Below, piece by piece: positions 53,059 to 61,149 of a stretch of 64,000 nt of DNA. The translations under genes were made by a program, and so were the position numbers. The stretch comes from Lachnoanaerobaculum sp. ICM7 (GTDB taxonomy: Bacteria > Bacillota > Clostridia > Lachnospirales > Lachnospiraceae). The stretch spans positions 1-64,000 of the forward strand of contig NZ_ALJL01000015.1 in assembly GCF_000287675.1 (NCBI RefSeq), in the 5' to 3' direction. Within the stretch, counting starts at the first letter, position 1; each line of letters begins with the position of its first letter. The notes under the pieces were generated by a model, which saw only the letters and a list, made by a program, of their open reading frames with translations, did not search any database and was not told where the DNA came from.

Positions 53059-54258
53059 TTAAAAATTCCTCACTATCTCATCAAATATCTTTTCTGCCAC
53101 TTCTGTTTTTGACAGCTTATCAAGTCTTATCTCATTATCCTTTGTAAATATGGTAACCACATTTGTATCGGTTCCGAATCCTGCTCCATCAACCTTTACA
53201 TTATTTGCAACTATCATATCCGCATTTTTCTTTGCCAGTTTATTCTTTGAGTTCTCTTCCATATTTTCGGTTTCCATGGAAAATCCGCAAATAAACTGTT
53301 TTTTAGGATTATTTTCTTTTCTCTCACCAAGTTCTTTTAATATATCTTTGGTTCTTGAAAGTTCAATAGAAAGATCTCCATCTTTTTTCTTTATCTTTTC
53401 ATCACTGTAGTTTGCAGGTGTATAATCCGCAACGGCCGCAGCCTTTATAATAATATCCTGTGAATCTGAGATCTTCATTATCTCTTCATACATATCCTCT
53501 GCCGATTTTATATCTATTCTGTTTATGAAATCAGGTACAAAGACATTTGACGGTCCCATTACGAGGCTTACCTTTGCACCTCGATAAGCCGCCATCTTTG
53601 CAATCTCCACTCCCATCTTCCCTGTGGAATTATTTGATATATATCTTACAGGGTCTATTGCCTCTCTTGTAGGTCCCGCACTTACACATACTTTCTTTCC
53701 TGCCAGATCCTTTTTAGCATATACTCCTCTTTTGATATATTCAAGGAGCATCTCAGGTTCAGGCATCTTCCCTGCTCCGCTATCTCCACATGCCAGATGA
53801 CCGCTTGCAGGCATGATAATATCCATACCATAGGTTCTAAGTTTCATAATATTGTGCTTAACCACCTTGTTTTCAAACATGGTAGTATTCATAGCGGGTG
53901 AAACCAATATAGGACATCTCATTGCTAAAGCTGTAGTAGTCAGCATATCATCCGCAATACCGTTTGCAAACTTTCCTATAACATTTGCGGTGGCCGGTGC
54001 AATCAAAAATACATCCGCCCACTTTCCAAGCTCTATGTGATCCACTTTAAACTCAAAATTTCTGTCAAATGTATCTGTATATACTTTTTGTGCAGTGAGA
54101 GTTTCAAATGTCATAGGTGTGATGAACTGACAGGCATTCTCAGTCATTATTACTTTTACATTTGCACCCTGTTTTTTTAGCATACTTGCAAGGTTTGCAA
54201 TTTTATATGCCGCAATACCTCCGGTTACACCAAGTAATATATTTTTATCTTTCAGCAT
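53059..54258 (-). CDS. coaBC: Bifunctional phosphopantothenoylcysteine decarboxylase / phosphopantothenate-cysteine ligase
   Basis: Two consecutive steps of CoA synthesis. The 399-residue protein has the N-terminal flavoprotein CoaC (VTGGIAAYKIANL; the active-site His in VDHIELGKWADVFLIAPATANVIGK; PAMNTTMFEN) and the C-terminal CoaB (VSAGPTREAIDPVRYISNNSTGKMG; IIKAAAVADYTPA; IKKKDGDLSIELSRTKDIL). Ligase and decarboxylase motifs are complete. GGAGGC precedes the ATG. It is divergent from coaX, another CoA gene. Confidence 0.96.
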   Translation of the reverse strand: MLKDKNILLGVTGGIAAYKIANLASMLKKQGANVKVIMTENACQFITPMTFETLTAQKVYTDTFDRNFEFKVDHIELGKWADVFLIAPATANVIGKFANGIADDMLTTTALAMRCPILVSPAMNTTMFENKVVKHNIMKLRTYGMDIIMPASGHLACGDSGAGKMPEPEMLLEYIKRGVYAKKDLAGKKVCVSAGPTREAIDPVRYISNNSTGKMGVEIAKMAAYRGAKVSLVMGPSNVFVPDFINRIDIKSAEDMYEEIMKISDSQDIIIKAAAVADYTPANYSDEKIKKKDGDLSIELSRTKDILKELGERKENNPKKQFICGFSMETENMEENSKNKLAKKNADMIVANNVKVDGAGFGTDTNVVTIFTKDNEIRLDKLSKTEVAEKIFDEIVRNF

Positions 54259-54305
54259 AAAGCCTCCATAAATCTTAATTTTTATTTAGATATAATGCTT
54301 ACACG

Positions 54306-54334
54306 ATTATACGCTATTTTATTATTGCAAGCAA
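54306..54334 (-). promoter_or_regulatory. coaBC operon promoter
   Basis: On the minus strand TTGCTT (54329-54334), 17 bp, TATAAT (54306-54311). The -35 box overlaps that of coaX by two bases. Confidence 0.75.
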
Positions 54335-54353
54335 GAACAGAGATTAGTATACT
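54325..54353 (+). promoter_or_regulatory. coaX promoter
   Basis: TTGCAA (54325-54330), 17 bp, TATACT (54348-54353), giving a leader of about 95 bases. Confidence 0.7.
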
Positions 54354-54455
54354 TTATATAAAATAAAGCTTTTATTTGAAATATCGTTCTTGGGCGCTTA
54401 GACGGTATATATACTTTAAAAGCCTTAAATCTACTTACATAAGAAGGAAAATTTT

Positions 54456-55223
54456 ATGATTTTAGCAATCGATATGGGTAACACAAATATTGTCATCGGC
54501 GGTATCGACAATACAAAAACATATTTTCTTGAAAGAGTCACAACCTATACTACAAGAACCGATCTTGAGTACTCTATGTATATAAAAGGAATACTTGATA
54601 TACATGGAATAAAACCTTCTGATATAGAAGGTGCAATTCTTTCAAGTGTAGTTCCTCCTCTGAATGAAACCATCAGAAATGCAATCAAAAAAGTACTCGG
54701 TATTGAATGTATGCTTGTAGAATCAGGTATGAAAACAGGATTGAATATACTTATGGACAATCCGAAAACTGTCGGCTCCGATATGATAGTTGACGCTGTT
54801 GCTGCAATGGATGAATATCCGCTCCCTTTGGCAATCATAGATATGGGAACTGCCACCACCATATCTGTAGTAGATAAAAGCGGAAATTATATAGGCGGTA
54901 TAATACATCCGGGACTTAGAATCTCACTTGATACTCTAAGTTCAAAAACCGCTCAGCTTCCACAAGTAAATCTTGATATGCCGAAAAAAGTTATAGCAAA
55001 GAATACAATAGACAGTATGAGAAGCGGTATCCTGTTCGGACATGCCGGTATGATGGACGGTATTATATCACGTATGGAAGAAGAGCTTGGTGAAAAACTT
55101 AATGTAATCGCCACAGGAGGTCTCGCACCTTTTGTAGCCCCTCTTTGTACACATGATATTATCGTAGATGACAATCTTTTACTTAAGGGATTGCTCAAGC
55201 TATATATCAAAAATCATATATAA
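54456..55223 (+). CDS. coaX: Type III pantothenate kinase
   Basis: CoaX phosphorylates pantothenate, the first step of CoA synthesis, and unlike CoaA is not feedback-inhibited by CoA. The 255-residue protein has the ASKHA motifs AIDMGNTNIVIGG (phosphate 1), AIIDMGTATTISVVD (phosphate 2) and IATGGLAPFVAPL (adenosine). The ATG is preceded by GAAGGA. Divergent from coaBC. Confidence 0.95.
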   Translation: MILAIDMGNTNIVIGGIDNTKTYFLERVTTYTTRTDLEYSMYIKGILDIHGIKPSDIEGAILSSVVPPLNETIRNAIKKVLGIECMLVESGMKTGLNILMDNPKTVGSDMIVDAVAAMDEYPLPLAIIDMGTATTISVVDKSGNYIGGIIHPGLRISLDTLSSKTAQLPQVNLDMPKKVIAKNTIDSMRSGILFGHAGMMDGIISRMEEELGEKLNVIATGGLAPFVAPLCTHDIIVDDNLLLKGLLKLYIKNHI

Positions 55224-55228
55224 GCACA

Positions 55229-55261
55229 AATAAGCCTTGGAAATTTCTTCCAAGGCTTATT
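55229..55261. terminator. 14-bp hairpin between coaX and ftsZ
   Basis: AATAAGCCTTGGAA (55229-55242) and TTCCAAGGCTTATT (55248-55261) form a perfect stem. T tracts are weak on both sides, so efficiency is unsure, though it is well placed between converging genes. Confidence 0.65.
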
Positions 55262-55268
55262 AATTGCA

Positions 55269-56639
55269 TTATTTCTTTCTCTTTAAGAAATCAGGTACAT
55301 TTATCTTTGCATCACCTGTTCTTATAATAGTCGGGCGCTGTCCTGATATGTAATTTCCGTTGTAATTTTGATTATTCATATTCGGATTATTCAATCCCTG
55401 ATTGTTTTGAGTATTCAAATTCTGATTGTTAAAGTCACTTTGATACTGCCCGAAGTTTCCTGTATATCCGCCGGTATAACCGCCTTCCGGATAGCTCTCT
55501 CCTGCATAGTTTGCTGTAGGAGCTGTAGGATTTATATAATTATTCTGCTCCTGCTGAGTCTGTACAGGTCTTTCCATACCCGCCGTATTCATTCCCTGCA
55601 AATATGCATCATTTCTTTTCGGAATATTATCGTTTTGATGCTTGGTATTTACATCTCTGATCAATTCTCCTACAGGAGTATCATTTATTGCATTGGTTAC
55701 ACCTGTAGCAATAACTGTAATCTTCACACTGTCCGGCTCAGCATCATTATATGATACACCGAAGATAATATTTGCCTCTTCACTCACAAGCTCACGTACA
55801 TAGCCGGTTGCCTCATCTGCCTCAACAAGGCCGACATCACCTGATATTGAAATAAGAACATGAGTGGCATTGTCAATACTTGTCTCAAGAAGTGGTGATG
55901 AAACAGCAGCCTTCACAGCATCAAGAGCCTTGTTGTCTCCTGTTCCGTAACCGATACCGATATGTGCAAGTCCCTTGCCCGTCATTACAGTCTGAACATC
56001 TGCAAAGTCCAGGTTGATAATAGCGGTCTCACTGATAAGGTCTGTTATACCCTGAACACTTTGCTGCAATACTTCGTCAGCTTTTTTCAATGCATCAGGC
56101 ATAGTAGTCTTTCTGTCCACTATCTGAAGTAATTTCTCATTCGGTATCACAATCAAAGTATCCACATACTGCTTCAAATTCTCTATACCTGCAAGTGCAT
56201 TTTTCATTCTCTGCCTGCCCTCAAAAGGGAAAGGCTTTGTTACTACACCTACTGTAAGTATACCGAGATCTTTTGACGCTCTGGCAATAACCGGTGATGC
56301 ACCTGTTCCTGTACCACCACCCATTCCACATGTAACAAATACCATATCTGCATTCTTCAGCTTATTTGTGATATCTTCAATATTCTCTTCTGCCGCTTTT
56401 TCTCCCACTTCAGGCTTTGCTCCGGCACCAAGTCCTTTTGTAAGCTTCTCGCCTATCTGTATAATACTCCCGGCTTTACAATTAACCAAGGCCTGTTTAT
56501 CGGTATTAACTCCAATAAATTCCACGCCTTCTACATTTTCATCAATCATTCTATTTACGGCATTGTTTCCGGCACCTCCGACACCAACTACGATAATCTT
56601 CGCTGCATTCTCATTTACCGGCTTATTTATTTCTAACAC
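55269..56639 (-). CDS. ftsZ: Cell division protein FtsZ
   Basis: The tubulin-like GTPase of the division ring. The 456-residue protein has [34 protein letters not shown] (G box) and the T7 loop region [12 protein letters not shown] 110-residue Asn/Gln/Tyr/Gly-rich linker follows, ending in the conserved C-terminal peptide [12 protein letters not shown] that binds FtsA, ZapA or SepF. Translation starts with GTG 56639, with AGGAGG nine bases upstream. It has its own promoter and follows ftsQ after a 123-bp gap. No ftsA is present between, unlike Bacillus. Confidence 0.97.
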   Translation of the reverse strand: MLEINKPVNENAAKIIVVGVGGAGNNAVNRMIDENVEGVEFIGVNTDKQALVNCKAGSIIQIGEKLTKGLGAGAKPEVGEKAAEENIEDITNKLKNADMVFVTCGMGGGTGTGASPVIARASKDLGILTVGVVTKPFPFEGRQRMKNALAGIENLKQYVDTLIVIPNEKLLQIVDRKTTMPDALKKADEVLQQSVQGITDLISETAIINLDFADVQTVMTGKGLAHIGIGYGTGDNKALDAVKAAVSSPLLETSIDNATHVLISISGDVGLVEADEATGYVRELVSEEANIIFGVSYNDAEPDSVKITVIATGVTNAINDTPVGELIRDVNTKHQNDNIPKRNDAYLQGMNTAGMERPVQTQQEQNNYINPTAPTANYAGESYPEGGYTGGYTGNFGQYQSDFNNQNLNTQNNQGLNNPNMNNQNYNGNYISGQRPTIIRTGDAKINVPDFLKRKK

Positions 56640-56685
56640 AGATATATTCCTCCTGTACCCCTACACTTAAGCAAACTCTCATCTT

Positions 56686-56714
56686 ATAATAAAGGTTTTT
56701 TATATAAATATCAA
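56686..56714 (-). promoter_or_regulatory. ftsZ promoter
   Basis: On the minus strand TTGATA (56709-56714), 17 bp, TATTAT (56686-56691), about 47 bases before the GTG start. Confidence 0.65.
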
Positions 56715-56762
56715 CTTATTTTTCTTTAAAGTCTTCTGTAATAACTTAAGTATATCATATAG

Positions 56763-57461
56763 TTATCTCTTCTTAAAAGTATATGTTGTATTTTCTTTTA
56801 TAGGATTATAATTATCCAGATAAAGTATCCCGGACAAATCCTTTATTTTATCCCATATATCTCTCAATTCGCCTATTTTCCCGTTTAATTCACTCGAATC
56901 TCCCAGATAGACTTCTATTTTTCCTATATATAATGTTATATTATTATCCGAAGAAATTGTAATCTTATCTACCGTTATTCCGTATCCTACCAGAACCTGA
57001 GTAATATTTAGCATTTCTTCAAAAACTTTTTCATTTGAGATTGGAAGTTTCTCATATAATACAACTCTTCCGAAATCCAAACCGTCTATTATAGGAATTC
57101 CGTCAAGAAGATTATTTGAACTCTCCACCACAATTCCGTCCTTATCAAAATACATATATGAACTCATATATTTTACACAGCCTACAACACTTTTTTCATA
57201 TACTATGATATCGGCGCTGTTCATTCCGGTTACATATATATCAACCCCTTGAATGAAAGGTATATTGTAATCTTTTTTAAATTTACTTCGTATAAAATTA
57301 TAAAGTGTTATTTTTGATAATTCATTCGGAAACAGCATTTCCTTCATTTCTTCATCAGTATACCTTGTATTTCCTCCAAAATTGAAATCGGTTATTTTGA
57401 CCGAGAAAATTCCGACAATTATAAAGGCAAGGCAAAATAAAACAATGTAAAACTTCTTCAT
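56763..57461 (-). CDS. ftsQ: Cell division protein FtsQ/DivIB
   Basis: Bitopic division protein that, with FtsL and FtsB/DivIC, activates septal wall synthesis. The 232-residue protein has a short inner N-terminus, one membrane segment (FYIVLFCLAFIIVGIFSV, residues 3-20), a POTRA-like part (ITDFNFGGNTRYTDEEM...VDIYVTGMNSADIIVYEKSVVGCVKY) and a beta domain with YFDKDGIVVESSNNLLDGIPIIDGL. Starts one base after ftsW. Confidence 0.88.
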   Translation of the reverse strand: MKKFYIVLFCLAFIIVGIFSVKITDFNFGGNTRYTDEEMKEMLFPNELSKITLYNFIRSKFKKDYNIPFIQGVDIYVTGMNSADIIVYEKSVVGCVKYMSSYMYFDKDGIVVESSNNLLDGIPIIDGLDFGRVVLYEKLPISNEKVFEEMLNITQVLVGYGITVDKITISSDNNITLYIGKIEVYLGDSSELNGKIGELRDIWDKIKDLSGILYLDNYNPIKENTTYTFKKR

Positions 57462-57462
57462 A

Positions 57463-58809
57463 TCAGTAGTCCAGCTTTATTGATCTTGCGACACTCAGAA
57501 CAATTCCCATCTCTCCAAGCAGTACCAAAATAGATGTACCTCCGTAACTTATAAATGGAAGTGAAACTCCGGTATTAGGCAACACTCCCGTTACAACCGC
57601 AATATTAAGTATAACCTGCAGAGACAAATGAATTAAAATCCCCACCACAAGATACACGCCTTCAGGATCCTTTACAGAAAATGCTATTTTTATCATTCTA
57701 TATATTAAAAATACGAATGCACCCATTATAAGTCCCGCACCGAAAAGTCCAAGTTCTTCCACTATTATAGCAAAAATCATATCATTTTGTGACTCAGGAA
57801 GGAAAAATTTTTGCATTCCCTGTCCAAGCCCCTTTCCGAAGTAGCTTCCTGAACCTATAGCATAAAGTCCCTGTATTACCTGATATCCTCCGTCTCTGCT
57901 GAACTTCTCAGGCTCCGCCCAAACAAGCAGTCTTGTCAAATGATAGTCTCTTGCTCCTCTTTCATATATAAATTTTACAAAAGGTTTTGAGAAAAACAAA
58001 ATCACACCCATTGCGATTGCACCTACTGTATGAAGTCTCTTATTTGATGTGCCTAAAAAGCTCATACAAAACGCAATTAAAAATATAATTATGGATGTGC
58101 TCAAATTTTCAACCATAACCAATACTGTCGGAACAAATACCACTATGAGTAAAATCCAAAGCTTCTTTTCAGCCACCTTTCTGTCTGTCGAATGTAAATC
58201 ATTTTTATATTTTACCAAATAGTAAGATGTAAAAATAATAATTGCCACCTTTACAAACTCTGAAGGCTGGAATTTTATACCGAACAGATTAATCCATCTT
58301 CTTGCTCCGTTTGCATCCCTACCGATAACTAAAACAGCTCCGACAAGCCCGGTCGCAACCACATAAATAGGCTTCGACAATTTTATCCAAAGTTGGTAAG
58401 GTGTTAATGATACAATTATCATCAAAACGAGACCCCCTCCAACAAAGACAAGCTGTTTATTTACAAAATAAGCGGAGTTTTTAAATTTCAAATCTGCAGT
58501 ATATGAACTTGCCGAATAAATCATTATCAAGCCCAACATGAGCAGAAACAAAATAATAAATACAAGACTGTAATCATAAAACCTTCTTTTCTTAATTTCA
58601 TTTTTTTTAGTTTCATTTTTTTTACCGTCATTAACAACCGGTTTCTTAACTCCGACTTTTCTTATTTTATTTTCTTTAGCAGTATCAACTTTTGTTTTTT
58701 TCTGTCCGCCTTTTTCTACCTTTATCTTTCTTTTCACGGCTTGGTTTTGCAATTCTTTTTTTGCTACATTTTTAATTTTGGCTTTATTCTTCTTTATATC
58801 ATCAGCCAT
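57463..58809 (-). CDS. ftsW: FtsW/RodA/SpoVE-family glycan polymerase with basic N-terminal extension
   Basis: SEDS-family peptidoglycan glycosyltransferase working with the class B PBP. The 448-residue protein has ten membrane segments from residue 80; catalytic-region motifs are present: KFQPSEFVKVAI, GARDYHLTRLLVWAEP, GSYFGKGLGQGMQKFFLPESQNDMIFA and PFISYGGTSIL. Typical proteins begin at YDYSLVFIIL; here 76 extra residues precede, nearly all K, N, V and E, and so face the cytoplasm. FtsW and SpoVE cannot be told apart from sequence alone. Confidence 0.92.
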   Translation of the reverse strand: MADDIKKNKAKIKNVAKKELQNQAVKRKIKVEKGGQKKTKVDTAKENKIRKVGVKKPVVNDGKKNETKKNEIKKRRFYDYSLVFIILFLLMLGLIMIYSASSYTADLKFKNSAYFVNKQLVFVGGGLVLMIIVSLTPYQLWIKLSKPIYVVATGLVGAVLVIGRDANGARRWINLFGIKFQPSEFVKVAIIIFTSYYLVKYKNDLHSTDRKVAEKKLWILLIVVFVPTVLVMVENLSTSIIIFLIAFCMSFLGTSNKRLHTVGAIAMGVILFFSKPFVKFIYERGARDYHLTRLLVWAEPEKFSRDGGYQVIQGLYAIGSGSYFGKGLGQGMQKFFLPESQNDMIFAIIVEELGLFGAGLIMGAFVFLIYRMIKIAFSVKDPEGVYLVVGILIHLSLQVILNIAVVTGVLPNTGVSLPFISYGGTSILVLLGEMGIVLSVARSIKLDY

Positions 58810-58810
58810 A

Positions 58811-60157
58811 TTATCCTAATTCCCTAACACAGTCCTTAAATATTCTTCCACGCTCCTCATAGTTTTTGAACATTCCCCAACTTGCACAGGCAGGTGAAAG
58901 AAGTACATATTCTCCCGTTTTTGCTTCATTGGCACATATTTTTACAGCCTCCTGCATGCTGTCGACCGTAACTATATCATTAAAGCCGTGTTTTTTTGCA
59001 CACTCTTCTATCTTCCCTGCTGTAGCTCCCATAAGTACAAGTTTTTTAACCTTTGTACCGAAGCTCTCTATCCACTCATCATACTCTGAGCCCTTATCAT
59101 AACCTCCGGCAATAATATATGTTGCCGCAGGCATTGCAAGTACGGCTTGAATAGCCGCATCCGGATTTGTACCCTTTGAGTCGTTATAATATCTGACTCC
59201 GTTAACTTCTTTTACAAATTCTATTCTGTGCTCAACGGCATGAAATGCATAACATGAATTTACAATACTGTCTATAGGTACACCGTATGAAGATGATATC
59301 GCTATTGCGGCCATAACATTCTCATAATTATGTCTGCCAAGTATATTTAACTTCTTTGTATCCAAAATTTCTTTTGCAACACCGTCTTTACTCTGCATAA
59401 TAATATCTTTATCCAGATAAAATCCGTTTTCAAGCTTTCTCTTGCTTGAAAAGAATACGACTTTAGCTTTTACCCTGTCTGCAAATTCTCTTAAAGCCTC
59501 ATCTTCATAGTTTAAAATACAAAAATCATCTTCAGTTTGATTTTTGCTTATATATTCTTTTACTTTGATATAGTTTTCCATAGTATGATGTCTGTTTAAA
59601 TGGTCCGGAGTTATATTCAAAATAGCCGATATATTCGGTCTGAAGTCAATAATCGTTTCCAATTGGAATGATGATGTCTCAAGTACCGTAACCGAATCTT
59701 CATCCGTTTTATCTGCAATATCTGTATACGGTATTCCTATATTTCCAACCGTAAAGCTGCTTTTTGCAAAATTTGACATTATCTCGCCGACAAGTGATGT
59801 TGTAGTTGTCTTACCGTTTGTACCTGTTATAGCTATCAATCCGCCTCTATCGTATTTAAACCCAAGCTCAATTTCGCTCCATATAGGAATGTTATTTTCT
59901 TTAAGTACCTGTACAAAATCAGTCTCCAGATCTATTCCCGGACTTATAACAAGATATGACATATCCTCTAAATCCGACTTTTTTAATTCCCCGAGAATAA
60001 TATCTATGTTTTTGTGATATGCCTTATCAAACTTTGCAAGTATTTCTTCTTTATTAAGTTCTTTATTACTGTCAAAGAGTACTACCGCCTCATTATTTTT
60101 TAAAAGTAATGTGGCGGCTGATATACCGCTCTTTCCTAAGCCCGCAACTCCAATCAT
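58811..60157 (-). CDS. murD: UDP-N-acetylmuramoyl-L-alanine--D-glutamate ligase
   Basis: Adds D-glutamate to UDP-MurNAc-L-Ala. The 448-residue Mur ligase has GLGKSGISAATLLL, the ATP loop TGTNGKTTTTSLVGE, ETSSFQLE, NITPDHLNRH and YNDSKGTNPDAAIQA. AGGAGG precedes the ATG. Eight bases from mraY, one base before ftsW. Confidence 0.96.
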   Translation of the reverse strand: MIGVAGLGKSGISAATLLLKNNEAVVLFDSNKELNKEEILAKFDKAYHKNIDIILGELKKSDLEDMSYLVISPGIDLETDFVQVLKENNIPIWSEIELGFKYDRGGLIAITGTNGKTTTTSLVGEIMSNFAKSSFTVGNIGIPYTDIADKTDEDSVTVLETSSFQLETIIDFRPNISAILNITPDHLNRHHTMENYIKVKEYISKNQTEDDFCILNYEDEALREFADRVKAKVVFFSSKRKLENGFYLDKDIIMQSKDGVAKEILDTKKLNILGRHNYENVMAAIAISSSYGVPIDSIVNSCYAFHAVEHRIEFVKEVNGVRYYNDSKGTNPDAAIQAVLAMPAATYIIAGGYDKGSEYDEWIESFGTKVKKLVLMGATAGKIEECAKKHGFNDIVTVDSMQEAVKICANEAKTGEYVLLSPACASWGMFKNYEERGRIFKDCVRELG

Positions 60158-60165
60158 ATTGCCTC

Positions 60166-61134
60166 CTACATAAACAGATAAACTAAAATACCAAGTATTA
60201 CGGTAACTATACCAAATACTGTTACAGTCCTTGTCTCAGACCAGCCACAGAGTTCAAAATGGTGATGTATAGGTGCCATCTTAAAAAATCTTTTGCCTTT
60301 TGTGGCTTTAAAATATCCAACCTGAATGATTACTGATATTACCTCTATCATATATATAAATCCGATAACTGCAATAAATACAGGTATCCTGCACATAAGT
60401 GCATATGATGCTACAAAACCTCCAAGTGCCAAAGAACCTGTGTCTCCCATAAATACCTTGGCAGGGTAAGCGTTAAATATCAAAAATCCCATAAGACTGC
60501 CTATAACCGCACCGGTAACAGGTGTAACCGAAAAACCGCCTTTTAATCCTATAAGCATAAAGAATAATGCTACTATAACTGTAACGCTTGAGCATAATCC
60601 GTCAAGTCCGTCGGTAAAATTCACACCGTTATCCGTTCCCAGTATTACAAACAAGGCAAAAGGTATCCATATAACACCAAGCTTTAATATTATACCTTTA
60701 TCAAATGAACCTGTAAAAGGTATAAGAACACCGTAATCAAGTCCGTATATTTTATACAGATATATTATAAAAATCACACTGACTGCAAGCTGAAGTATAA
60801 ATTTTTGTGATGACTTCAGTCCTTCAGACTGTTTTTTCTTTATCTTCAGCATATCATCCAAAAAACCTATTATACCATAGGATATAGTAAATAAGAATAC
60901 TACCGCCACTTCTTTATACTTAGGTATCAAAAACAGGCTTGCAGCCAATATGCCGGCCAAAAATGAAATTCCGCCCATCGTGGGAGTACCTGTCTTCTTC
61001 AAATGTTCCTTAGGGCCGTCATCTCTTACCATCTGTCCGAATTTAAGCCTGTGCAAAACAGGAATAAACAAAGGACATGCAATTGCAGTAACAACAAAAC
61101 CTATCAATAATGCAATCAATGTATCTCTTAACAT
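60166..61134 (-). CDS. mraY: Phospho-N-acetylmuramoyl-pentapeptide transferase
   Basis: Makes lipid I on the inner face of the membrane. The 322-residue protein has about ten membrane segments, KKTGTPTMGGI, the catalytic aspartates in GFLDDMLK and NFTDGLDGLCS, the loop FMGDTGSLALGG and the HHH motif MAPIHHHFEL. Starts 15 bases after the penicillin-binding protein gene. Confidence 0.97.
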   Translation of the reverse strand: MLRDTLIALLIGFVVTAIACPLFIPVLHRLKFGQMVRDDGPKEHLKKTGTPTMGGISFLAGILAASLFLIPKYKEVAVVFLFTISYGIIGFLDDMLKIKKKQSEGLKSSQKFILQLAVSVIFIIYLYKIYGLDYGVLIPFTGSFDKGIILKLGVIWIPFALFVILGTDNGVNFTDGLDGLCSSVTVIVALFFMLIGLKGGFSVTPVTGAVIGSLMGFLIFNAYPAKVFMGDTGSLALGGFVASYALMCRIPVFIAVIGFIYMIEVISVIIQVGYFKATKGKRFFKMAPIHHHFELCGWSETRTVTVFGIVTVILGILVYLFM

Positions 61135-61149
61135 AATATCTCCAAAATT

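Noticed and set aside
54545-54862. Minus-strand ORF inside coaX
   Set aside because: Shadow of the ASKHA kinase coding sequence; no initiation signal.
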